Both the position numbers and the translations under genes were made by a program. The notes below the pieces were generated by a model. The model did no database searches and was not told where the DNA came from. It worked only from the letters and a program-made list of their open reading frames with translations. Positions 53,507 through 62,242 of a stretch of DNA of 64,000 bases are shown here, piece after piece. The number at the start of each line of letters is the position of its first letter. Positions within the stretch are counted from its first letter, which is position 1. Origin of the DNA: CAVRQM01 sp963838805 (GTDB lineage: Bacteria > Pseudomonadota > Alphaproteobacteria > Acetobacterales > Acetobacteraceae); assembly GCA_963838805.1 (NCBI GenBank), contig CAWISK010000006.1:473566-537565 (forward strand), written 5' to 3'.

Positions 53507-54603
53507 GCCGCCGGGACCGACGCGAGGATCGCCTGCGCCCGCTCGCGCAGGAGGGCGCGGGCGGCATCGGCGTCCGCCGCCTCGGCGCGCACGGTGCAGA
53601 GCGGCGCGCCGGGCGGGACCGGGCTTTCCGGCGCCTGCCGGTCGGCGGTCCAGGCCGGCCAGGCAAAGCCGGGCGGCACGCGCACCAGACGCGGTGCATA
53701 GACGATCGAAGCCGCAGCGGCGCCAGTCTCCTCGGCGATCTGGCGGGGAAGCCGGCCCTGGCAGGCGGCAATGTGCTGGGTGAACAACTGGCCCTCGGCG
53801 TCAGGGTGGATGTCGAGCGTGGCGCCGGGACGCGGGTTGATCTCCAGCAGGTCGAAACCATCCTCGCGCAGCAGGAAATCGACGCTGTTGAGGCCACGCA
53901 GGCCGAGCGGCGCAATCAGCCGCAGGACGGCCGCGCTCATCGCCTCCCGCTGATCCTCGCGCAGCCGGGCGGGGCGCACGGCGCCGCCGTAGCGGAACGG
54001 GCGACGGGGCAGGGGGTCGGGCCATTGGGCGCTGAACCCCAGCACCATGCCGGCGCCGCCATCGCCCAGGAACAGCGCCGAGACCGGCCGCCCCTCTGTC
54101 CGGCGTTGCGCGTAGCGTCCCGGCCGCAGTGGCCGTCCCGGTCTGGCGTGGCGGATGTGCAGCCCGCCGGAGCCGCCGGTGCGCTTGACCAGCCAGCCCG
54201 ATGCGGCGGTGAGCGAGATGGCCGGGTGCGGCACTCCATGCGCGCGGCACAGCGCGGCGAAGCCCAGCGGGTCCTTGGTCCGCGCCACCGTCGCCGCCGT
54301 GTTGCCCAGCAGCACGTGGCGGGCGGCAATCCGGTCCAGCAGCCCCGGCCGGTCCTCGAACCCGCAGCCGGTCACGACGCCGATCGGGGAGGATCCGGCG
54401 CCAAGGCGTCGCAGCGTGTCCAGCAGCCGCTTTGGCCGCAAGCCGCGTGCCAGCGATCCGGCCTGCGCGCAGCGTTGCGCCGCTTCCTGCGTGTCCAGGT
54501 CACAGAACAGGTCGGCCACGAGCGGAGCGTATCCCGCCCGGCCGGCCGAGCAGGCGAGCGCGCGGCCGGAGAGTGCGGCGATCAGCACGGCGGGCCGGCT
54601 CAC
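53503..54603 (-). CDS. ATP-grasp carboligase of the H4MPT island (COG2232-like)
   Basis: 366-residue ATP-grasp protein. 'RPAVLIAALSGRALACSAGR' and 'GYAPLVADLFCDLDTQEAAQ' open the preATP domain; 'GWLVKRTGGSGGLHIRHARP' is the ATP lid and 'GLNSVDFLLREDGFDLLEIN' followed by PRPGATLD holds the magnesium ligands. Family members occur in H4MPT islands between mtdB and mch and are thought to form an amide bond during methanofuran or H4MPT synthesis; the substrate is unknown. Overlaps both mtdB and mch by 4 bases. Confidence 0.8.
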   Translation of the reverse strand: MSRPAVLIAALSGRALACSAGRAGYAPLVADLFCDLDTQEAAQRCAQAGSLARGLRPKRLLDTLRRLGAGSSPIGVVTGCGFEDRPGLLDRIAARHVLLGNTAATVARTKDPLGFAALCRAHGVPHPAISLTAASGWLVKRTGGSGGLHIRHARPGRPLRPGRYAQRRTEGRPVSALFLGDGGAGMVLGFSAQWPDPLPRRPFRYGGAVRPARLREDQREAMSAAVLRLIAPLGLRGLNSVDFLLREDGFDLLEINPRPGATLDIHPDAEGQLFTQHIAACQGRLPRQIAEETGAAAASIVYAPRLVRVPPGFAWPAWTADRQAPESPVPPGAPLCTVRAEAADADAARALLRERAQAILASVPAA

Positions 54604-55519
54604 GCCTTGCGGTCTTGCACGAGATCGCGGGCGAGCGCGAAGGCGTCGCGAAAATCGTAGCTCACCGGCTTGTCGCTCTCGATCATCTTGCGGAACAGCC
54701 CGAACTCGGTCTGGTACTTGGTGTGGCCGATGGCCAGCGCGCCGATGCCCAAGGTCTTGCTGGGCGCCTTGCCGCCGCCGATCGGCTTGCCGTCGTCATG
54801 CAGGTCGAGACCCTCCACGCCGAGCGGCGGCACCGCGTTGACATCGGCGATGACCTTGACGCCCGATGCGGCGCGGAGCTGTTCGGCCGAGAGGATTTGC
54901 GTGCCGGCGCGGCCGGCGCAGAACACGATATCCGCGGCACCCAGAATGGCCGTATTGCGCTCCTCGCTGCTGCCGTCGGCCGAATGCACAGTCGCATCGA
55001 AGCGCCGCTTGATGTCCTCAGCCGCGCGCCCGACGCGGGCCGGGCCATCGTAGCCGACCAGCGTGACCTCGGCGCCCTGCAAGTGCCGCGATCACCCCGG
55101 CGGCGAAGCCCACGACGCCGGTGGCACCGAACACCGCGACGCGCATTGCCTTTCAGCTCGCTTCCCTGTGCCCGCAGAGTGCGCTCCATGCGCGCGACCA
55201 TCGCCGCCGCCGTGGTGAACGAGCCAGCCGGGTCGGCGAACAGCGAGATGACGAACGGCGGCACCATCGCCTTCTTCGCCGCCTCCAGCATGTCGAGTGC
55301 GGCACCCGCGTCCTTGCCGCCGATGAATACGCCGGTCCGGGCGCCCATGTTCGGCGGCCGCGAGAAGATCGCGTCCTGCACCAACCCGGTGACGTCCTTC
55401 AGCGACACGTTCGGGTACGGCACGACCGCGTCGTAACCGGCGTCCAGCGCCATGTTCACGTCGAACGGGCTGACATGCGGCAGCGGACTGAGCATGTGCA
55501 GGATCTGCTTGTCGGCCAA
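54600..55519 (-). CDS. mtdB: NAD(P)-dependent methylene-H4MPT dehydrogenase (two frame breaks)
   Basis: Oxidises methylene-H4MPT to methenyl-H4MPT. The N-terminus 'ILHMLSPLPHVSPFDVNMAL', 'YDAVVPYPNVSLKDVTGLVQ', 'DAIFSRPPNMGARTGVFIGG' and 'AAKKAMVPPFVISLFADPAG' is diagnostic for MtdB. The nucleotide-binding part 'MRVAVFGATGVVGFAAGVIA' lies in a second frame after an extra A near 55147, and 'GAEVTLVGYDGPARVGRAAE' in a third after an extra base near 55082. It then runs to 'DKPVSYDFRDAFALARDLVQ'. Corrected length about 306. Confidence 0.9.
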
Positions 55520-55552
55520 TTCGGTCCTCCGGTACTTCGCCAGCCGTCCCGC

Positions 55553-56503
55553 TCAGGACGCGGCGATGCTGGCGCCGCGATTGAGCGCACGGCAGATAGT
55601 GATGTCCAGCCCTTCCGCCGCTCCCGTCGGGCGCAGGGCCGCGACAAGCCGGGCGGCCTCGGCGGCGCTGGCGGCGAAGGCGAAGCCGGTCGGACCCCAT
55701 GAACTCTGGCCCGTCCCGTGCGCGCCGAGGCCAGCCAGCGCCGTCAGCGCACCGGCGACGCGCGGGCTGGTGAAGCGGCCGCCCTGGGCCGCGGCGAAAT
55801 GGTCGCCGACGACCTGCTGGACGCGCATGATCGCCGCACCAAAGGCGGGCAGGTCGGCTTCGGCCAGCCCGGGCAAGGCCTGCATCAGCAGCAACCGACA
55901 GATTTCGCCCGATGCGTCCGCCGGCATCGGCGGCAGGTCCGCGAAGGCCGCGGTCTCGACCGCTCCGGACAGGCCGTTCCCGGAGCGGTCCAGCAGCAGC
56001 AGGATGCGCCAGCCGGCGGGCACGGGCAGGCGTGCCAGCAGCGGCGGTACGGCGGTGGCACTGCCACGTCCGCCATCCACCACCAGCCCGCCGCGCGCGA
56101 ACAATCCGACGCCGATGCCGGAGCGGGCGCCGCGACCGAGGCAGACTGCGTCGCCGCGCGGATCGGGCGGCAGGGTGTGCAGCCGGCGCAGCGCCGCCGC
56201 GACCGACAGCGCCATTTGCGTGCCGGAGCCCAACCCGGAATGGGCCGGAATCGCCGTCTTTACCGACAACGCATGCCCTTCCGGCAGGTCCAGTGCGCGG
56301 ACCATGAGCGAAAGCGCGCGCGCCGCGCGCTCGGCCTCGCAGCCGCTCACCCGATCCGCTGCCGCGCGCGCAATCGTGACCATGGTGCGCGGCGCGTCCA
56401 GCGACAGGCCGATGCTGCCGAACCGGCGGCCGAGCGACCCGTTCAGGTCGAAGAAGCCCATGTGCAGTCTCGCGGAAGCGACGACTTCGACTCGCTGCGT
56501 CAT
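55553..56503 (-). CDS. mptG: beta-ribofuranosylaminobenzene 5'-phosphate synthase
   Basis: 316-residue GHMP-fold enzyme joining PRPP and a 4-hydroxy- or aminobenzoate in H4MPT synthesis. 'VEVVASARLHMGFFDLNGSL' is the family opening and 'IPAHSGLGSGTQMALSVAAA' the phosphate loop; 'GARSGIGVGLFARGGLVVDG' and 'SSWGPTGFAFAASAAEAARL' are typical. First gene of the minus-strand operon that ends with fae; divergent from the pterin dehydratase gene across about 108 bases that must hold promoters for both. Confidence 0.9.
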   Translation of the reverse strand: MTQRVEVVASARLHMGFFDLNGSLGRRFGSIGLSLDAPRTMVTIARAAADRVSGCEAERAARALSLMVRALDLPEGHALSVKTAIPAHSGLGSGTQMALSVAAALRRLHTLPPDPRGDAVCLGRGARSGIGVGLFARGGLVVDGGRGSATAVPPLLARLPVPAGWRILLLLDRSGNGLSGAVETAAFADLPPMPADASGEICRLLLMQALPGLAEADLPAFGAAIMRVQQVVGDHFAAAQGGRFTSPRVAGALTALAGLGAHGTGQSSWGPTGFAFAASAAEAARLVAALRPTGAAEGLDITICRALNRGASIAAS

Positions 56504-56611
56504 CTCTCTCCGGGACTCCGCCAGCGGCGGGGCAGTTGCATCGACGTGCGGCTATGATCCACCCTGCGCCGCCGCGCGGCAACCGCCGGGTCGGGATGAG
56601 GGAGGAACGCC

Positions 56612-56992
56612 GTGGCCGAGCGCGCGAAGGAACGGGTCTACACCGAGGCCGAGATCGCCGAGCGCCTGGCGCGCGACCTGCCCCATTGGGCGTACAAGGA
56701 TGGATGGATCCGTCGCACCTATCGCACCCATTCCTGGAAGGGCACGCTGATGGTGATCAACGCGGTGGGTCATCTGGCCGAGGCCGCGTGGCACCATCCC
56801 GACATCACCGCCTCCTATGCCTGGGTCGAGGTGCGGCTGATGACCCACACGGCCAAGGGCATCACAGACAAGGATCTGGCACTCGCCCGGAAGATCGAGG
56901 AGGTCGTGGCCTGGCGCCCGGAGGCTGGCGGCGCGCTGGAGGGGACGCCCCACGCCGATCAGCGGTTCGCCTATATCAAATACGATGCCTGA
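56612..56992 (+). CDS. pterin-4a-carbinolamine dehydratase-like protein
   Basis: 126-residue protein. The signature 'EAAWHHPDITASYAWVEVRL' followed by MTHTAKGIT is the active-site motif of pterin-4a-carbinolamine dehydratases. 'HWAYKDGWIRRTYRTHSWKG' is the usual N-terminal part. Copies of this gene are a known part of methylotroph H4MPT islands, with a presumed role in pterin metabolism of H4MPT. ATG 56612 follows GAGGGAGGAACGCC. It overlaps fhcB by about 8 bases and leads the fhc operon. Confidence 0.88.
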   Translation: MAERAKERVYTEAEIAERLARDLPHWAYKDGWIRRTYRTHSWKGTLMVINAVGHLAEAAWHHPDITASYAWVEVRLMTHTAKGITDKDLALARKIEEVVAWRPEAGGALEGTPHADQRFAYIKYDA

Positions 56993-58074
56993 TCCCGCGC
57001 CGGCCGCCCGCATTGGCGGTCAGCCGGCCTCGCTCGCCGAGGCGGTCGCCCGGGCCGCCGCGATCCTGGGTGCCAGCCGCTGCGCCACCATCGCCGGGCT
57101 GGCGACCGACGCGGCCGGTGTCGAGGCGGCGGTGGCGCTGGCCCGCCGCATCGGCGGCGCGCTGGATCACATGCACGCCGAAGCCGCCCTGCGCGATCTG
57201 GCCGTGATGCGGCAGGACGGCTGGATCGTGACCACGCCCTTGCAGGCGCGGGCGCGCGCCGATCTGCTGCTGCTGGCCGGTCCCGGTATCGCCGATGCCT
57301 GGCCCCACTTCGCCGACCGGCTCCGCCTCGCGGCGGCGCCGGTGCTGGCGCCGGGGCGGCGGCGGCGGGTGATCCTGTTGGGCGCCGATGCGGGGACTGC
57401 GGCGCTGGCCGGTGGCGGCGACCGCATCGACGCGGCGCCCGGCAGGCTTCCTGTCGTGCTGGGTGTGCTGCGCGCGCTGCTGGGCCGCCGCAAGGTGCGG
57501 GGGGACCATGCGGAACTGGCGAACTGCGCGGCGGCACTCGCGGCGGCCGCGTACGGTGTCGTGGTCTGGTCCGCCGAAAAGCTCGACGAACTGAGCATCG
57601 CGCAACTGTGCGGGCTGATCGAGGATCTGAACCGGACCACCCGCTTCGCCGGCCTGCCGCTCGCCCCATCCGGCAATCTGGCCGGAGCGGTGCAGGTCGA
57701 CGGCTTCGCTGACCGGCTTCCCGATGCGCGTGGGCTTCGGGCGCGGCCATCCCGAACACGATCCGTGGCGCTTCTCCGCCCGCCGCATGGTCGAGAGCGG
57801 GGAGGCGGACGCGGCGTTGTGGATTGCCGCGACGGGAGAGAACCGCCCGTCCTGGACGCGCGAGGTGCCGCTGGTGGCGCTCGTTCCCGCCGAAGCGTCG
57901 TTTGCAGCACCGCCAGAGATCGCGATCACGACGGGCGTTCCCGGCGTCGATCACGATTCGGTGCTGCACGATCCCGCCCTGGGCGCCCTGGTCGCGCGCC
58001 GTGCGTCCACGCCGGGCGCCGCGCCGCCCGCATCGGAGGTGCTGCGCCAGATCGCGGCAGCGCTGCCGTGCTGA
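56985..58074 (+). CDS. fhcB: formyltransferase/hydrolase complex subunit B (frame break)
   Basis: About 362 residues, related to subunit B of formylmethanofuran dehydrogenase but without the metal-pterin cofactor residues, as in methylotroph FhcB. 'LAEAVARAAAILGASRCATI', 'GGALDHMHAEAALRDLAVMR', 'DGWIVTTPLQARARADLLLL', 'YGVVVWSAEKLDELSIAQLC' and 'GLIEDLNRTTRFAGLPLAPS' are typical. One extra base near 57720 moves the end to another frame: 'MRVGFGRGHPEHDPWRFSAR'. It is a scaffold for the Fhc complex. Ends overlapping the fhcA GTG. Confidence 0.85.
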
Positions 58075-59675
58075 CACTGCTGGCCGGCGGGCGCGTGATC
58101 GACCCTACACGCGACATCGATGCGCCCGGCGATATCTGGATCGAGGACGGGCGCGTCGTCGCGCCGCAGACGCGCCGGCCCGACGCGCGGCATGACGCGA
58201 CCGGCTGCGTGGTGATGGCGGGGGGCATCGACATTCACTCCCACATCGCCGGCGTGAACGTGAACACCGCGCGGCTGCTGCTGCCGGAATTGCGCCAGGA
58301 TGGTGCCTTGGCTTGCGCGCCGGTCGCGGAGGTGATCGGCAGCCTCTATGCCGCGATGGGCTTCACCACCGTCGTCGAGCCGGCCATCTCGCCCAGCCAG
58401 GCGTTGCAGGCGCAGCTCGAACTGGCGCAGATCCCGTGCATCGACCGCGCGATTCTCGCGGTGATGGGCAATGACGACGCGGTGCTCGAATTGCTGCGCG
58501 ACAACGCCGGCCCGGCGGCGATCGCCGATGCCGTGGCGCGCACGCTGTCGGGCGCCCGTGCACTTGGGCTCAAGGTCATCAATCCGGGTGCTGCCGCCGC
58601 GTTCAAGAGCAATGTGCGCTCATTCGGGCTGGACGACGAGGTGCCGGGCTATGGCGTCTCCTCGCGCGCGATCATCCTGGCGCTGCAACAGGCGGCGATC
58701 ACGCTCGGCCTGCCGCATCCGATGCACCTGCATTGCAGCAATCTCGGGATGCCAGGGAATGTGGAGACGGCGCTCGCCACCATCGAGGCCGCCGGAGACC
58801 GCCCGATGCATCTGGCGCATCTGCAATTCTACGCCTACGGCACGGAGGGCGAACGCGGCTTCTCCTCCGCTGCACCGCGTCTGGCAGAGGCGCTGAACAC
58901 GCATCCGCATCTGACTGCCGATGTGGGCCAGGTGATGTTCGGCCAGACCGTCACCGTCTCGTCCGACGTGCTGCGGCAATTCGGCGCGCGCCACACGGCG
59001 CATCCGAAGAAATGGTCGATCATGGATGGTGACGGCAATGGCGGCGGCATCGTGCCGTACCGCTATCGCCGCACAAATTTCCACAATGCAGTGCAATGGG
59101 CGGCGGGATTGGAGCTGTTCCTGCTGAACCGCGATCCGTGGCGGCTGTTTTTCACCACGGACCATCCGAACGGCGCGCCGTTCACCGCCTATCCCGATCT
59201 GCTCGCCCTGCTGATGAGCCGCGATCTACGCGCGCAATGGATCGCCACGCTGCCGGAGGCGGCGATGGCGTTGACGATGCTGCCCGCCATCGCGCGCGAA
59301 TATACGCTGCACGAGATCGCCATCATGACCCGTGCGGCCCCGGCACGCCTGCTGGGACTAGGCGATCGCGGCCACCTGGCACCGGGGGCGCGGGCCGACA
59401 TTGCGGTGTACCGTCCGCAGGCCGACCGTGCGGCGATGTTCCGCGAAGCCGCACTGGTATTCAAGGACGGCAGGCCGGTCGTGCGCGAGGGCCGCGCCGA
59501 CACGAGCATCTTCGGCCGTACACTGGCCGCCTCGCCCGGCTACGACCGCGCCATCGAGCGGCAACTCGCGGCGCGCAGCGAGCGCCTGTTCGGCGTGGCG
59601 CATGACGTGTTCGACGTGCCCGAGCATCTGTTCGGCACGCGCGCAGAGCCGTTCGAGACGGTGCCCTGCGCATGA
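58068..59675 (+). CDS. fhcA: formyltransferase/hydrolase complex subunit A
   Basis: 535-residue amidohydrolase-fold subunit that hydrolyses formylmethanofuran to formate. 'CVVMAGGIDIHSHIAGVNVN' is the metal-binding opening, with further ligands in 'PHPMHLHCSNLGMPGNVETA' and 'DRPMHLAHLQFYAYGTEGER', and 'WRLFFTTDHPNGAPFTAYPD' (Asp). 'MTRAAPARLLGLGDRGHLAP' is the usual C-terminal amidohydrolase part. GTG 58068 overlaps the fhcB stop. Intact frame. Overlaps fhcD by ATGA. Confidence 0.93.
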   Translation: MLTLLAGGRVIDPTRDIDAPGDIWIEDGRVVAPQTRRPDARHDATGCVVMAGGIDIHSHIAGVNVNTARLLLPELRQDGALACAPVAEVIGSLYAAMGFTTVVEPAISPSQALQAQLELAQIPCIDRAILAVMGNDDAVLELLRDNAGPAAIADAVARTLSGARALGLKVINPGAAAAFKSNVRSFGLDDEVPGYGVSSRAIILALQQAAITLGLPHPMHLHCSNLGMPGNVETALATIEAAGDRPMHLAHLQFYAYGTEGERGFSSAAPRLAEALNTHPHLTADVGQVMFGQTVTVSSDVLRQFGARHTAHPKKWSIMDGDGNGGGIVPYRYRRTNFHNAVQWAAGLELFLLNRDPWRLFFTTDHPNGAPFTAYPDLLALLMSRDLRAQWIATLPEAAMALTMLPAIAREYTLHEIAIMTRAAPARLLGLGDRGHLAPGARADIAVYRPQADRAAMFREAALVFKDGRPVVREGRADTSIFGRTLAASPGYDRAIERQLAARSERLFGVAHDVFDVPEHLFGTRAEPFETVPCA

Positions 59676-60580
59676 GCGTCCTGGTGCGCAACGGCGTGCG
59701 GATCGACGACACGTTTGCCGAGGCGTTCGACATGGTGGCGACCGCGTTGGTCATCACCGGCCCGAACCGGCGCTGGGCCAATCAGGCGGCGATCAGTGCC
59801 ACCGGATTCGCCACCTCGATCATCGCCTGCGGCGTCGAGGCGGCGATCGACCGCGAGCTTGCGGAACACGAGACACCGGACGGAAGGCCGGGTGTGCGCA
59901 TCCTGCTGTTCGCGGGGCCGGTTGGCGAGTTGCAGAGGCAGGTGACGAACCGAGTGGGGCAATGCGTGCTGACCTGCCTCGGCTCGGCCTGCTATGCGGG
60001 GCTGGATGGGGAGCAGCGTATCAAGGTCGGCGACGCGCTGCGTTATTTCGCCGATGGCTGGCAGATTTCCAAGCGCCTGGGCGGGCGTCACTTCTGGCGC
60101 CTGCCGGTGATGGACGGCGAGTTCGTCTGCGAGGGCAGCACGGGATTGACGAAGGGTGCGGTGGGCGGCGGCAATCTGCTGCTGCTCGGCCGCAACTATG
60201 ACGCGACGTTGCGCGCGGCGGAGGCGGCGGCGGAGGCTGTGGCGGGCGTGCCCGACGCGATCGCGCCGTTTCCCGGCGGCATCGTGCGGTCGGGGTCGAA
60301 AGTGGGCTCGAAATATAAGGGACTGTTCGCCTCGACCAACCATTTCTATTGCCCGACCCTGCGCGGCGCGACCGATTCCGAACTGGATGACGATACAGAG
60401 GCGGTGCTGGAAATCGTCATCGACGGACTCACGCCCGACGCAGTCGCGGCGGCGATGCGCGCCGGCCTCGCCGCCGTGGTGGCGCTGGGACCCGAGCAGG
60501 GTGTGTCGCGCATCGGCGCCGGCAACTACGGCGGCAAGCTCGGCCGGCATCACTTCCATCTGCGGGATTTGCTGCCATGA
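59672..60580 (+). CDS. fhcD: formylmethanofuran:H4MPT formyltransferase (Fhc subunit D)
   Basis: 302-residue enzyme moving the formyl group from 5-formyl-H4MPT to methanofuran. 'VRIDDTFAEAFDMVATALVI', 'GCSAxY-type' core is 'GQCVLTCLGSACYAGLDGEQ', and 'GRHFWRLPVMDGEFVCEGST', 'GIVRSGSKVGSKYKGLFAST', 'GAGNYGGKLGRHHFHLRDLL' are diagnostic for Ftr. ATG 59672 overlaps the fhcA stop. The frame is intact. It is separated from fhcC by a short inserted repeat. Confidence 0.94.
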   Translation: MSVLVRNGVRIDDTFAEAFDMVATALVITGPNRRWANQAAISATGFATSIIACGVEAAIDRELAEHETPDGRPGVRILLFAGPVGELQRQVTNRVGQCVLTCLGSACYAGLDGEQRIKVGDALRYFADGWQISKRLGGRHFWRLPVMDGEFVCEGSTGLTKGAVGGGNLLLLGRNYDATLRAAEAAAEAVAGVPDAIAPFPGGIVRSGSKVGSKYKGLFASTNHFYCPTLRGATDSELDDDTEAVLEIVIDGLTPDAVAAAMRAGLAAVVALGPEQGVSRIGAGNYGGKLGRHHFHLRDLLP

Positions 60581-60689
60581 CCGCGCACATCTCCCTCTCC
60601 CTCGAGGGCTTGGGCTGCGAAGCAGACCAAGGCAGGGGTGAGGGTGCAGGCGAGCGCGACGTGACGCGCGTTCCCCGCCATGACCGCGC
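60574..60689. repeat. repeat element flanked by 13-bp direct repeats between fhcD and fhcC
   Basis: GCCATGACCGCGC occurs at 60574-60586 (fhcD stop region) and again at 60677-60689 (fhcC start). The roughly 90 bases between contain CTCCCTCTCCCTCGAGGG and GGCAGGGGTGAGGGTG, the composition of dispersed alphaproteobacterial intergenic repeats and of the element at 9.1 kb. The pattern looks like an inserted element that duplicated its target, moving fhcC about 103 bases away from an ancestral overlapping start. Confidence 0.55.
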
Positions 60690-61498
60690 TGCGCTTCACA
60701 TTGCGCGCGGCGCCCTCGCAGCGGCTGGATGTGTCGCCGCTCGTTCCGCACCGCCTGGCCCGTCTCAGCGAGCAGGAGATCGAGCGTCTGCCACTGCAAA
60801 CGACGCGCGCGCCGTGCTGCGTGGGCGATGTTTTCCGGGTCGCGATGGGTGACGCGGCCGACATCGTGATCGAGGGCGGTTCCGAACGGTTGGATTGTGT
60901 CGGGCGAGGGAATGGAGGCCGGCGCGCTGCTGCTGGACGGCGATGCCGGGATGCGCGCCGGGCCGGCGCATGGCGGGCGGCCGGCTGGAAATCCGCGGCA
61001 GCACCGGTCACTGGGCCGCGTCCGGCCTGCGCGGTGGCGAACTGGTGATTGCGGGCAATGCCGGCGACTTCCTGGGAGGTCCGCTGGCCGGGGAACGCAC
61101 CGGCATGGCGGGCGGCACGGTGCTCGTGCGCGGCCGCGCGGGCGACCGGGCCGGCGACCGGCTGCGGCGCGGACTGATCGTCGTCGAGGGCGATTCGGGC
61201 GAGGCGGCGGCGAGCCGCATGATCGCGGGGACGCTCGTGGTGTGCGGCCGGGCGGGCCAGCACGCGGGCGATGCTCATGCGGCGGGGCACGCTGCTGCTC
61301 GGCGCGGAGCCGATAGGCGGGCTGCTGCCGACCTTCGTGCCGTTGGGGGGCGATGTGGCCGTGTTTCGGCGGCTGCTGGCATCGGCCGTGCGGAGGGTGA
61401 GCGCGCGCGCCTCTGCCCTGGCCGGCAATGTGGAAGCTCGCCTCGCCGGCGACATGGCAACACTCGGCCGGGGCGAGGTTTTGCTCGCAAAACCCTGA
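60680..61498 (+). CDS. fhcC: formyltransferase/hydrolase complex subunit C (three frame breaks)
   Basis: About 272 residues. The N-terminus 'LRFTLRAAPSQRLDVSPLVP' leads to beta-helix repeats of the GXXGXXXG type as in FwdC/glutamate-synthase C-terminal domains: 'MEAGALLLDGDAGMRAG', 'GGRLEIRGSTGHWAASGLRG', 'GELVIAGNAGDFLGGPLAGE', 'GTVLVRGRAGDRAGDRLRRG', 'GTLLLGAEPIGGLLPTFVPL'. Three single extra bases near 60895, 60965 and 61270 break the frame, the densest in the fhc operon. The end 'AGDMATLGRGEVLLAKP' is normal. ATG 60680 lies in the second copy of a 13-base direct repeat. Confidence 0.82.
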
Positions 61499-61590
61499 AC
61501 CGCACGAGATGCCCGGTACTACGCCGCGAACGGGCTTGCGTGTTCCACGACACCCTCGGCCACGGCGAGCTGTTTCATAGGAGCCGAGAC

Positions 61591-62004
61591 ATGCGTGCGA
61601 TTCCGCTGGGAACAAAGGGAAGCTTTACCCTCGTCGTGGCACCCGAGTATCTGGCCAACCGGTTCAAGGACGCAATTCTTCCTCCGGTGCTGGCGACGCC
61701 GATGATGATCCTGGCGATGGAAAATGCCGCGCTCAACGCTGTTCGCGACTACCTGGAGCCCGGCGAGAGCGCCGTCGGCACGGTGGTCGATGTCCGTCAC
61801 CTCGCGGCGACGCCGGTCGGGCAGCGCGTGACGGCGGATGCGGAAGTCACGCGGGTCGATGGCCGGCGGATCGTCTTTGCGGTGACCGCGCGTGATGAGG
61901 TCGAGGAAATCGGCAGGGGACGTCATGAGCGCATGGTGGTTGATCTCCACCGCGTCATGCAGCGCCTGGAGGCCAAGAGGCTGACCGGAAGAGAGGTTGA
62001 GTGA
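61591..62004 (+). CDS. FlK-like hotdog thioesterase family protein
   Basis: 137-residue hotdog-fold protein. 'VAPEYLANRFKDAILPPVLA', 'TPMMILAMENAALNAVRDYL', 'GESAVGTVVDVRHLAATPVG' and 'QRVTADAEVTRVDGRRIVFA' match the fluoroacetyl-CoA thioesterase-like family; the Thr/Glu/His set (TPMM, MENA, DVRHLAATP) seems present. Probably hydrolyses an acyl-CoA; substrate unknown. ATG 61591 follows TAGGAGCCGAG. It is not obviously linked to the fhc operon. Confidence 0.8.
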   Translation: MRAIPLGTKGSFTLVVAPEYLANRFKDAILPPVLATPMMILAMENAALNAVRDYLEPGESAVGTVVDVRHLAATPVGQRVTADAEVTRVDGRRIVFAVTARDEVEEIGRGRHERMVVDLHRVMQRLEAKRLTGREVE

Positions 62005-62078
62005 TTTCAGCGGGCGTGACTCCGTCGTGTTCGCGCGACGCGACGGAGTTACGGATGCCCTGCACGGAAGTCAGTCGA

Positions 62079-62200
62079 TATGGCGCCCGCCCGCTGGCGC
62101 GCGTGATCCAGGAGCACATCAAGAGACCGCTCGCCGAGGAGTTGCTGTTCGGCAAGCTGGTCAAGGGCGGCTCGGTGAAGGTGACGCTGGCGGTGCGGGG
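62079..62200 (+). pseudogene. 3' fragment of clpA
   Basis: About 40 residues, 'YGARPLARVIQEHIKRPLAE' and 'ELLFGKLVKGGSVKVTLAV', are the well-conserved last helix and strand of ClpA-type Clp ATPases. The rest of the 750-residue protein is absent: upstream DNA encodes the thioesterase and an unrelated short stretch. A short frame runs on to 62246. It is best read as a leftover of a deleted or rearranged clpA. Confidence 0.65.
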
Positions 62201-62242
62201 GAGCGCGAGCAGGAGACGGCGGAGTAGCCGGGCTCCGCGGCG

